Source: an uncultured Erysipelotrichaceae bacterium
GTDB taxonomy: Bacteria; Bacillota_I; Bacilli_A; RF39; UBA660
DNA: 40,552 nucleotides
Assembly (NCBI GenBank): GCA_902783895.1
Contig: CACZST010000031.1
Span: 1-40,552, forward strand
Direction of reading: 5' to 3'
Both the position numbers and the translations under genes were made by a program. The notes under the pieces were generated by a model that did no database searches, was not told the DNA's origin, and worked only from the letters and a program-made list of their open reading frames with translations. Positions 7,861-15,300 of this stretch are shown piece after piece; position 1 is the first letter of the stretch; the number at the start of each line of letters is the position of its first letter.

Positions 7861-8925
7861 CTATTTTCTTCTAAAGTGATGGATTTTTTTACTAAGTGTA
7901 TGAGTATCAACAACTATGTCAGTTTTTAAAACAAATGTTATAACGATAATTGTTAATATTGCATATAGGATATATCCTATTTTTTGATCATGTAAGACAT
8001 AAATTATTGATGCGATTGAAAATAGGATACTTATTCCATATATTATTAATACAGTTGTTAAGTGAGAAAAATTCTTATTTAATAATTGATGATGTAAGTG
8101 TGATTTATCAGGTTTAGATATTTTTTCTCCTTTAATTAATCTTCTAATAATAGCAAATACAGTATCTAGAATTGGGATAGCTAGAATTAATACTGGTATT
8201 ATTAATGAAGTTAATGTAACACTTTTAAATCCTAATAAAGTTATAACGGCAATCATGAAGCCCATGAATAAGGATCCAGAGTCACCAGCAAATATTGATG
8301 CGGGATGGAAGTTATGAACTAAGAATCCAAGTACTGAACCTAACATTATAAATGTTAAAACGAATTCTAAACCGGTTTTCCCCATGATTATAGATATAAT
8401 ACCTATAGTGGCAAAATATATTGAGCTAAGTCCTGCACATAATCCATCTAATCCATCAATTAAGTTAATACAATTTAAACATCCTAAAATAAAGAATATA
8501 GTTATTGGGTATGCAAATATACCAAAGTTTATATATAATCCAAAGGCTGATATGTCTTGTATTAATAATCCACCATATATTGTTACAATGCAGGCAGCGG
8601 CCAATTGAGCGATAAATTTTATAGAAGCTTTTAATGGTTTTATATCATCAATAGCTCCGGTTAAAACAATTATAAAACTACCTATTAAAATTGAATTCAT
8701 TATACTACTTGGTTCACCAAATATCATATATCCAAAAAGGAAACCAAAGAATATTGCAAGACCTCCCAATCTTGGCATTGGTTTGGTGTGAACTTTTCTG
8801 GCATTAGGAATGTCTAATGCACCAACGTGAATGGCTATTTTTTTAATAAAGGGAACGATTAAGGCAACAAAGAAAAAGGTTGTCATAACCATTAAAAATA
8901 TTTTTGTGATCTGCTGTTGATCCAT
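7861..8925 (-). CDS. tagO: Undecaprenyl-phosphate GlcNAc-1-phosphate transferase (TagO/WecA type)
   Basis: This 354-aa polytopic membrane enzyme of the MraY/WecA family transfers a sugar-1-phosphate to undecaprenyl phosphate, the first step of wall teichoic acid or other glycopolymer synthesis. Visible family elements are the cytoplasmic RKVHTKPMPRLGGL near residue 40, NLIDGLDGLCAG near 155, the FAGDSGSLFMGF aspartates near 215 and the HHQLL histidine loop near 280. About ten membrane segments are apparent. GAGGTGA sets the ATG at 8925; a GTG three codons earlier lies inside that ribosome binding site. No other glycopolymer genes are nearby, so the polymer cannot be named. Confidence 0.9.
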   Translation of the reverse strand: MDQQQITKIFLMVMTTFFFVALIVPFIKKIAIHVGALDIPNARKVHTKPMPRLGGLAIFFGFLFGYMIFGEPSSIMNSILIGSFIIVLTGAIDDIKPLKASIKFIAQLAAACIVTIYGGLLIQDISAFGLYINFGIFAYPITIFFILGCLNCINLIDGLDGLCAGLSSIYFATIGIISIIMGKTGLEFVLTFIMLGSVLGFLVHNFHPASIFAGDSGSLFMGFMIAVITLLGFKSVTLTSLIIPVLILAIPILDTVFAIIRRLIKGEKISKPDKSHLHHQLLNKNFSHLTTVLIIYGISILFSIASIIYVLHDQKIGYILYAILTIIVITFVLKTDIVVDTHTLSKKIHHFRRK

Positions 8926-8970
8926 GAAAATCACCTCTTTATTAATTTTATCATATTTTAATAAATAAAT

Positions 8971-9486
8971 CTAATTTTCTGGATTTCGGCTAAATTGAAA
9001 GCTTGAAGCTAGTAAGGCAACAAATAAGGTACCGATAGTTATAAATAAGCTGTTTGAAAAACCTACTAATTTAACTATTGTATCGATTAGTAAATATGCT
9101 CCGGCTAAACTTGTTGTAATTATTATTATTGGTCTTGTAAATGATACTCCAAGGCCACCTGCTATAAATCCAAATACAGCACCAATTATAATTCGGAATG
9201 TTTCATCTATTTGCAAGCCTGAACATAATGAATATGCAGTTGCGAAACATATAATAAATATACCTACTAAATACATATTATATGAGATAATGGCCACAAG
9301 AAGGGCGATTACTATGGATAATATTTGAATTAAAGTTCCATCTAATGTTATGGCTGGTAAAAACATTAATCCTAGCTGATATCCATAATAAAAACCAATA
9401 ATAGCAATTAATACTTTATTTAAACGGTAACCATATAAACATGCGGCTAAGGCAATTAAAATATTTATAATAGCTTGAATAGTCAT
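8971..9486 (-). CDS. Polytopic membrane protein (DUF4203-like)
   Basis: This 171-aa protein is almost entirely hydrophobic, with six or seven membrane segments and glycine-rich turns such as GAVFGFIAGGLG. This resembles the TMEM198/DUF4203 type, but the assignment is by look only. Its ATG overlaps the stop of the upstream PP2C gene (ATGA), so the two are translationally coupled, and GGAGGAATAAG precedes the ATG. Coupling to a phosphatase suggests a shared operon role, but no function can be given. Confidence 0.7.
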   Translation of the reverse strand: MTIQAIINILIALAACLYGYRLNKVLIAIIGFYYGYQLGLMFLPAITLDGTLIQILSIVIALLVAIISYNMYLVGIFIICFATAYSLCSGLQIDETFRIIIGAVFGFIAGGLGVSFTRPIIIITTSLAGAYLLIDTIVKLVGFSNSLFITIGTLFVALLASSFQFSRNPEN

Positions 9487-10373
9487 CTTATTCCTCCTAT
9501 TTTTTTAGTTAAAACAAACATTCCAGTTGCATTATCTTTTCCTGGCTGTGTTTTAGAAAAAGGTATATCTCCAATTGCGTAAATATCTTCCATAGATTCT
9601 TCTGATATTTCGTCAGCTGGTCCATTTACTGAAATATCAATTATTCTATTAATAATCATTTGAGGATCATTTATATTATTGATTATTATATCCTCCATTG
9701 TTTTGTCTGATAATATATCGTGAATTCCATCTGATGTTAAAAGCAGAGCATCATATTGATTTTTATTTACTATTTTATACCTTGGATGAATAGGCCAAGG
9801 TAATCCATCAATGGCTTCAGTCATTATATTATTACCATAAATAAATCTAATGTCATCCTTTTTTACAAGTCCTTGTTTATATATTTCCCATACTTTAGAG
9901 TCATCTTCGGTTAATTGGATTAATTTATTATTTTTAAATCCATATGTCCTTGAATCACCAATATTAAAAATAATTAGATTTTCTTTTCCTAATATTGCTC
10001 CGGTTAAAGTAGTTCCACCAACTGGTAATGTTTTATTTATTTCTCTAATTTTTCGGTCTAGATAAAGTTTATAACGATTTGGATGATTTATATCTTCTGG
10101 ATTACTTTTTTCAAAGAAGTGTCCTAATTTTTTTATAGTATATCTTGATGCTCTTTCACTACCATGCAAACCGCCCAATCCATCGGCAACAGCTATTAAT
10201 ATTAAGTTTGGATCTTCATCATTAATGAAAAGTCCATAAAAATCTTCATTTTTTTCTCTTAATTTTCCAATATTACTTTCAGCAATGGCAATTATATTAT
10301 TATTTCTTTGTAATATAAAATTGTCACTTTGACTAGAAATATTATTTGTTTTTGATTCTTCAATTGTAATCAT
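9483..10373 (-). CDS. PP2C-family serine/threonine phosphatase
   Basis: This 296-aa metal-dependent protein phosphatase shows the PPM signature motifs in order: AVADGLGGLHGSERAS (metal aspartate), GGTTLTGAIL, FNIGDSRTYGF, LLTSDGIHDILSD and a final DNATGMF. It should remove phosphate from Ser/Thr on cytoplasmic proteins. It is larger than the usual ~245-aa Stp, with an N-terminal extension of about 30 residues and an insertion near residue 240. The ATG at 10373 is chosen because AAGGAAGTGAG stands before it; the ATG at 10403 has none. No partner PASTA kinase is in the window. Its stop overlaps the next gene's start. Confidence 0.9.
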   Translation of the reverse strand: MITIEESKTNNISSQSDNFILQRNNNIIAIAESNIGKLREKNEDFYGLFINDEDPNLILIAVADGLGGLHGSERASRYTIKKLGHFFEKSNPEDINHPNRYKLYLDRKIREINKTLPVGGTTLTGAILGKENLIIFNIGDSRTYGFKNNKLIQLTEDDSKVWEIYKQGLVKKDDIRFIYGNNIMTEAIDGLPWPIHPRYKIVNKNQYDALLLTSDGIHDILSDKTMEDIIINNINDPQMIINRIIDISVNGPADEISEESMEDIYAIGDIPFSKTQPGKDNATGMFVLTKKIGGIR

Positions 10374-10430
10374 AATCTCACTTCCTTGACTGTATTGTAT
10401 CATGAAGATATGAAAAAAAGATGAAAAATT

Positions 10431-11843
10431 TTATTTTTTTAATATTTCATCTGTTTTATAAAAAGATATATAACCTTGATATGCATTATATATATCAAAT
10501 TTACTTGAAATTTCATATGGAGAATGCATTGATAATAATGATATTCCGCAGTCTATGACATTCATTCCCCGGTTAGCAAGAATATAGGCAATGGTTCCGC
10601 CACCTCCAATTCCTATTTTACCCATTTCACTACTTTGATATGTGATATTATTTTCTTCAAATATTTTTCTTATTAAGGCAACGTATTCACTATTTGCATC
10701 GGAGGCGCCACCTTTAGATGCGGATCCTGTATATTTTATTAATGAAAGTCCATGACCAAGATAAGATTCATTATTTTTTTCATAAATATCTGGAAAGTTT
10801 GGATTATATGCGCCAGTTACATCAGCTGATAAAACTAATGAATCATTATATATTTCGTTTATTGTTTTGGTACTGTTTATTTTTTTTAATATTTTTTCGA
10901 TAAAATAATCAAATGATGTTGATGACATTCCTGTGTTTCCCATACTTCCAATTTCTTCTTTGTCAGCTAAAATGCATATAGCTGTTTTTTTAGGATTTTC
11001 AATGTTTAGTAGGGCAGTCATACTGGTGTAGGTACACGCTCTATCATCTTGACCATATCCGGCAATTAAACTTTTATCAAAGCCTAAACTTTTTGATTTA
11101 AAGGCGGGAGTAAATTCTATTTCACTGCTTACAAAATCTCTTTCAGTTATACCATATTCTTTATTTAAGATACTTATAATATTTAATTTTATATTTTCAT
11201 TTATTTTATCTTTTGTATATGGTATACTTCCAACAAGTATATTTAGATTTTCAGGGTCTATTGCTTCATATAATGTTTTATTTTCTTGCCAATTAGAAAG
11301 GTGGGGAAGAAGATCAGCAATTGTAAAAATTGGATCTTCTTCTTTTTCTCCAATATCTATTTGAATTTTTGTGCCATCTTTTTTTACTATTACACCATGC
11401 ATACTTAAAGGAATATTTAGCCACTGATATTTTTTTATTCCACCATAATAATGAGTTTTAAATAGGGCTAGTTCATCACTTTCATATAAGGGATTTGGTT
11501 TTAAGTCTAATCTTGGACTATCTATATGAGCACCAATTATATTTAAATTGTCTTCCTGACCTATTATTGCAGCATAAATGTTTTTTTCTTTGTTGATATA
11601 ATAAACTTTATCATTTGGTTTTAATGTTTGGCAGTCATCAATATTTTTAAAACCATTTTCTATTAATAAATTTTTAAAATATGTAACACACATTCTTTCT
11701 GTTTTTGCCTCATTAAGAAAAGAGATGTATCCTTCTGAATAGGTATACATCTTCTTTTTATTTTCTTCTTCTAAGGTCATCCATCCACTTTGGGATGGTT
11801 TGAATAAACTTTCTTTTAATTTTTTTATTTGATTTATATCCAT
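10431..11843 (-). CDS. M18-family aminopeptidase
   Basis: This 470-aa zinc aminopeptidase of family M18 (aspartyl aminopeptidase type) is a cytoplasmic dodecamer in studied members. The metal and catalytic motifs are visible: GAHIDSPRLDLKP (His ligand), GYGQDDRACTYTS (bridging Asp), DKEEIGSMGNTGMSS (general-base Glu and ligand), SADVTGAYNP (Asp) and a late MHSPYE His. It removes N-terminal acidic or neutral residues from peptides. AAGGAGG precedes the ATG. It lies 27 nt downstream of mbl and is probably co-transcribed. Confidence 0.93.
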   Translation of the reverse strand: MDINQIKKLKESLFKPSQSGWMTLEEENKKKMYTYSEGYISFLNEAKTERMCVTYFKNLLIENGFKNIDDCQTLKPNDKVYYINKEKNIYAAIIGQEDNLNIIGAHIDSPRLDLKPNPLYESDELALFKTHYYGGIKKYQWLNIPLSMHGVIVKKDGTKIQIDIGEKEEDPIFTIADLLPHLSNWQENKTLYEAIDPENLNILVGSIPYTKDKINENIKLNIISILNKEYGITERDFVSSEIEFTPAFKSKSLGFDKSLIAGYGQDDRACTYTSMTALLNIENPKKTAICILADKEEIGSMGNTGMSSTSFDYFIEKILKKINSTKTINEIYNDSLVLSADVTGAYNPNFPDIYEKNNESYLGHGLSLIKYTGSASKGGASDANSEYVALIRKIFEENNITYQSSEMGKIGIGGGGTIAYILANRGMNVIDCGISLLSMHSPYEISSKFDIYNAYQGYISFYKTDEILKK

Positions 11844-11870
11844 TTTATTCCTCCTTAGTTATATTATGGT

Positions 11871-12878
11871 CTAATAATTTTTATTTAAACCACTTTCTAA
11901 TAGAGGAATGTTATCTAATAAAACTCCAGTACCTTCAACAACACATGTTAATGGACTTTCAGCAATAAAGACAGGAACTTTTAATTCGTGATTTAGAAGT
12001 TGAGCAAAACCATCTAATAGTGCGCCTCCTCCAGTAATTACGACACCTTTATCTACAATATCTGCGGATAATTCTGGTGGTGTTTGTTCAAGAACTGATT
12101 TAGCAGCATTTACAATAACATATGCGCTTTCTCTTAAGGCTTCTTCAATTTCTTCTGAAGTAATGGTTATAGTGTGAGGAAGTCCAGTAACTAAATCTCT
12201 TCCTCTTACTTCCATCTTTTCATCTCTTGATCCAGGGAACACGGTTCCTATTTTAAATTTTATATCTTCGGCAGTTACATCACCGATTAATAGTTTATAT
12301 TTTTCCCTAATAAATTTTATAATATCATTATCAAATTTAGTACCAGCAACTTTTATTGAAGTTGAATTAACAATTCCACCAAGTGATAGGATTGCGATAT
12401 CTGTTGTTCCTCCTCCGATATCGATTACCATATTTCCACTAGGTTTTGATATATCCATTCCGGCACCAATAGCAGCTACTTTTGGTTCTTCTTCTAGATA
12501 TACTTTTCTAGCACCCGTTTGTTCAGCGGCTTCTTTGATAGCGTTTTTTTCAACTTGTGTAATATTTGAAGGACAACAAATTAATATTCTTGGTCTTGTG
12601 AAAAAGCTTTTTCCATTTACTTTTCTGATGAAGTAATTTAACATTATTTCAGTTGTTTCAAAATCAGCGATAACTCCATCTTTAAGTGGTCTTATGGCTT
12701 TTACTTGGCCAGGTGTTCTTCCAAGCATTTCTTTGGCGGTTGTTCCTACGGCTACTGGTCTTTTTGTGTCTTCATCAATAGCGACTACACTTGGTTCATT
12801 TAATACTATTCCTTGTCCTTTAATATAAATAAGAACATTTGCTGTTCCTAAATCTATTCCTATATCTTTTGTAAACAT
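11871..12878 (-). CDS. mbl: MreB-family actin-like protein (Mbl)
   Basis: This 335-aa bacterial actin forms membrane-associated filaments that guide lateral wall synthesis. It has the N-terminal IGIDLGTANVLIY phosphate loop, the second phosphate loop DIGGGTTDIAIL, ITGGGALL and an adenosine motif. The Mbl paralogue is favoured over MreB because it follows spoIID-spoIIQ, as in B. subtilis, and no mreCD follows. AAAGGGTGATATT precedes the ATG. Confidence 0.93.
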   Translation of the reverse strand: MFTKDIGIDLGTANVLIYIKGQGIVLNEPSVVAIDEDTKRPVAVGTTAKEMLGRTPGQVKAIRPLKDGVIADFETTEIMLNYFIRKVNGKSFFTRPRILICCPSNITQVEKNAIKEAAEQTGARKVYLEEEPKVAAIGAGMDISKPSGNMVIDIGGGTTDIAILSLGGIVNSTSIKVAGTKFDNDIIKFIREKYKLLIGDVTAEDIKFKIGTVFPGSRDEKMEVRGRDLVTGLPHTITITSEEIEEALRESAYVIVNAAKSVLEQTPPELSADIVDKGVVITGGGALLDGFAQLLNHELKVPVFIAESPLTCVVEGTGVLLDNIPLLESGLNKNY

Positions 12879-12902
12879 AATATCACCCTTTGTTCATATT
12901 AT

Positions 12903-12911
12903 ATTATAGCA
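12903..12911 (-). promoter_or_regulatory. Extended -10 promoter of mbl
   Basis: TGCTATAAT on the minus strand, about 15 nt before the ribosome binding site. The -35 region is poor, as is common with an extended -10. Confidence 0.5.
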
Positions 12912-12977
12912 TACATAAATTATTTTTTATATATTAGTTGGTAATTTTTTCCGACTTTTTTCTATAAAAAAAAGAAA

Positions 12978-13613
12978 TTAGTTACCTAATTTACTTACTT
13001 CTGTTTCATAACAATTTTCAGGGTTTAAATATTGACCGTCTTTAAGAATTTCAAATGAAACATGGTTACCTAATTTTGTATTAATATTTGACTCTCCAGC
13101 TTTACCGATAACATTTCCTTGAACTACTTTATCATTTTCTTTAACATTTACTTCGGATAAACTTTTATAAACGGTTGTGATATTGTTTTGATGAGTTATA
13201 GTTACAACTTTTCCTAATAGTTTATCTTCTTTAATACTTGTTACTGTACCATCTAATACTGAAAGTACATTGAATTTATCTTTTATTCCACCATATGCGA
13301 TGGCATTATTTTGAAGGTAAGTGGTATCGTAATTAATTATAGAGTTTTCTTGGTCACTTTCTTTTCCTTTATAGTCGTAATAATTTTGAATTATTTTTAT
13401 TTCAGGGTTACTGTAAGGTCTTATTAATGTTTCATTTGTATTAACTACTGATTCAATATTTTCAGGAAATAGTTTTGAAACATAGGTAAAATCATCATCT
13501 TTTAATTCTTGATTTGGCTTATTTGTATAATACATTGTGATTATTGTAAGTACTAGCATGATACCTGATCCGATAATAAAAATAATAGATTGCTTTAGTT
13601 TTCTTTTTTCCAT
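12978..13613 (-). CDS. spoIIQ: SpoIIQ-type degenerate M23 (LytM) protein
   Basis: This 211-aa protein has a short cytoplasmic N terminus, one membrane anchor (about residues 10-28) and an extracytoplasmic LytM domain at about 105-205. In B. subtilis SpoIIQ is a forespore protein that pairs with SpoIIIAH across the engulfment septum. Here the LytM metal ligands look lost: the first His position reads AYGGIKDKF, the HxH motif reads HVSFEI, and the YAHL-type motif reads YKSL. It should therefore be structural, not enzymatic. GAGGTGA sets the ATG. It follows spoIID by 46 nt and has its own forespore-like promoter. Position plus degeneracy make the call strong. Confidence 0.85.
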   Translation of the reverse strand: MEKRKLKQSIIFIIGSGIMLVLTIITMYYTNKPNQELKDDDFTYVSKLFPENIESVVNTNETLIRPYSNPEIKIIQNYYDYKGKESDQENSIINYDTTYLQNNAIAYGGIKDKFNVLSVLDGTVTSIKEDKLLGKVVTITHQNNITTVYKSLSEVNVKENDKVVQGNVIGKAGESNINTKLGNHVSFEILKDGQYLNPENCYETEVSKLGN

Positions 13614-13630
13614 TTTTTCACCTCTAATAT

Positions 13631-13659
13631 AAGTTTGGTGAAAATTTTATTTTTTATAC
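13631..13659 (-). promoter_or_regulatory. Forespore-type (sigma-F/G) promoter of spoIIQ
   Basis: On the minus strand GTATA (13659-13655), 17 nt, then CAAACTT (13637-13631). The -35 and spacing fit the sigma-F/G pattern; the -10 fits partly. The same GTATA-N17 arrangement stands before spoVT. Confidence 0.45.
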
Positions 13660-14568
13660 TTAAAATTTTGAAATTTTTGTATTTAAATAATAATGGCTTA
13701 AAATTTCTTTATAATTTTTTCCTTCTTTGGCCATTCCATTTGCTCCATATTGACTCATTCCAACACCATGACCAAAACCTTTAGTCATGATTGTTACATT
13801 ATTTTCATTTTTAGTAATATCGAAATAATTTGATCTTAAGCTTAGCTTTTTAGCAAATTCTCGGCCAGTCATTTCTACATTGTTTATTTTTAAATTTTGG
13901 GTTCTTCCGGTTGATGTTTTAGATAGGATTTCAATATTTAAATCTGGACTATAGGCTATATTTAATTTGGTATAAAAATCAATTAAGGTATATGTGGATG
14001 TGTCTGTATAAGCCGGTGACTGTTTATCCCATTTACTAGAGACACTTCTTAAATATGGAACTTTTGATGAAAAAATTTCTTCACTATTTTCAGTATATCC
14101 AACACTTGTGGAAAAAAACATAGCATTAACGATTTTACCTTCATATGTTAAATATTCACCTTGTGTTTCGATTATAGCTTCTTTAATTTTATTTATTTTT
14201 TTAGTATATTCTTCTTTCCACTGCTGTTTTAACATCTCGTCAGTTTTATATACTTGATTGGTTGTAGTTGTTAAAACATCATAGTCTTCATTTTCTCTTC
14301 CAGAAATTTGATATAATGCATAACTTCTTGAAGCGACAGCTTGAGCTTTTAAGGCTTCTTTTTCAAAATTTGAGGGCATTTCGCTAGCAACAACACCTTT
14401 TATATAATCTTCAAAAGGTATAACATTTATATTACCATTTTCATCTTTTACTCTTATTATTTTATTGCTGACATATTTAAATTTTATTTCATCAGTTTTA
14501 ACAAATAATTTGACAACAAAAAAAGGTATTATAATTACTAATAGGGTAATGATAATAATCTTTTTCAT
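13660..14568 (-). CDS. spoIID: SpoIID, engulfment lytic transglycosylase
   Basis: This 302-aa protein has one N-terminal membrane anchor and an outside SpoIID domain. In B. subtilis the mother-cell SpoIID cleaves glycan strands, with SpoIIP and SpoIIM, during engulfment. Family landmarks are VIPFEDYIKGVVASEMP, the EALKAQAVASRSYAL helix carrying the likely catalytic Glu (about residue 80) and the C-terminal GHGVGMSQYGANGMA. The ATG has GAAAGGAAC before it. The order DUF1146-spoIID-spoIIQ-mbl matches B. subtilis, where spoIID is sigma-E controlled. Confidence 0.95.
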   Translation of the reverse strand: MKKIIIITLLVIIIPFFVVKLFVKTDEIKFKYVSNKIIRVKDENGNINVIPFEDYIKGVVASEMPSNFEKEALKAQAVASRSYALYQISGRENEDYDVLTTTTNQVYKTDEMLKQQWKEEYTKKINKIKEAIIETQGEYLTYEGKIVNAMFFSTSVGYTENSEEIFSSKVPYLRSVSSKWDKQSPAYTDTSTYTLIDFYTKLNIAYSPDLNIEILSKTSTGRTQNLKINNVEMTGREFAKKLSLRSNYFDITKNENNVTIMTKGFGHGVGMSQYGANGMAKEGKNYKEILSHYYLNTKISKF

Positions 14569-14585
14569 ATAATAGTTCCTTTCTA

Positions 14586-14616
14586 ACTATACGATTTTTG
14601 TTACTGCAAAAAATTC
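14586..14616 (-). promoter_or_regulatory. Possible sigma-E promoter of spoIID
   Basis: On the minus strand CGTATAGT (14593-14586) resembles a sigma-E -10, with an AATTTTT about 15 nt upstream as a weak -35. The leader would be very short. It is low in information and could be chance. Confidence 0.3.
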
Positions 14617-14784
14617 ATATATAAAGTTAACTACTAGATACGATAAAGCCATACTTACTATTAGATAAAATACCCTTGCTTGATAATATCTATTCTTTTT
14701 AAAAATTCCTGATATGTTTAAACTTTCTAATGTCCAGATTGATAATACTAATCCTAGTATATATAATATTGCTTTAATCGACAA
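14587..14784 (-). CDS. DUF1146 (YwzB-type) small membrane protein
   Basis: This 65-aa protein has two membrane segments, about residues 3-21 and 38-60, separated by a short basic loop (KKNRYYQARVFY) typical of DUF1146. It starts with TTG at 14784, inside the 3' end of rpiB (11-nt overlap). There is no clear ribosome binding site, so it probably depends on translational coupling. In B. subtilis ywzB lies between the atp operon and murAA-spoIID, which agrees with its place before spoIID here. Function unknown. Confidence 0.75.
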   Translation of the reverse strand: MSIKAILYILGLVLSIWTLESLNISGIFKKNRYYQARVFYLIVSMALSYLVVNFIYEFFAVTKIV

Positions 14785-15289
14785 AATTATTTAACATATC
14801 AATTCTTCTTTGGTGTCTTTCTAGGTTGCTGAATTTTGTTTTTAAAAAGGTGTCTACGATATCTTTTGCTTTAAAGGTTAGCATGTCACCACTTATGGCA
14901 ACTATATTAGCGTCATTGTCTATTCTTGTGTATTTTGCTTCTTTAACATTATCAACTTTAGCACATCTGACGCCTTTTATTTTGTTGCAAGCGATACTAA
15001 TTCCAATACCACTACCACAAATGGCTATTCCTTTTTCAATTTCACCGGATCTTATAGCTTTTCCTAATTTAAAGCCATATTCGGGATAATCATGACTTTG
15101 AGTATCATCACATCCGTAGTCAATGATAGTATATCCTTTTTTAGTTAAATATTTTGTAAGTTTTTGTTTTAATTTATATCCGCGGTGATCAGAGGCAATT
15201 CCTATTTTTTTTGTAGGAACTTGCATGATAATTGTTTTTTCTTGATAATCGTTTTTTACAATTTCTTCTAGTGTTGCTTCTTTTTCCAT
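14774..15289 (-). CDS. rpiB: RpiB/LacAB-family sugar-phosphate isomerase
   Basis: This 171-aa member of the RpiB family interconverts ribose-5-phosphate and ribulose-5-phosphate in characterised members. Motifs are IASDHRGYKLK (31-41), SHDYPEYG, CGSGIGISIACNK with catalytic C91, and ERHQRRID with phosphate-binding arginines. The usual R-x-H-N motif, whose His opens the sugar ring in E. coli RpiB (H99), reads TRIDNDAN here, with D124 in place of His. About 25 extra residues precede the usual start; a strong AAGGAGG supports the long start and none supports M22. Activity or substrate may differ from true RpiB. Confidence 0.87.
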   Translation of the reverse strand: MEKEATLEEIVKNDYQEKTIIMQVPTKKIGIASDHRGYKLKQKLTKYLTKKGYTIIDYGCDDTQSHDYPEYGFKLGKAIRSGEIEKGIAICGSGIGISIACNKIKGVRCAKVDNVKEAKYTRIDNDANIVAISGDMLTFKAKDIVDTFLKTKFSNLERHQRRIDMLNNFVD

Positions 15290-15300
15290 ATTAGTCCTCC

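Noticed and set aside
12879-12977. Missed spoIIID between spoIIQ and mbl
   Set aside because: The 99-nt gap holds only a T-rich tract and the mbl promoter, with no frame long enough.
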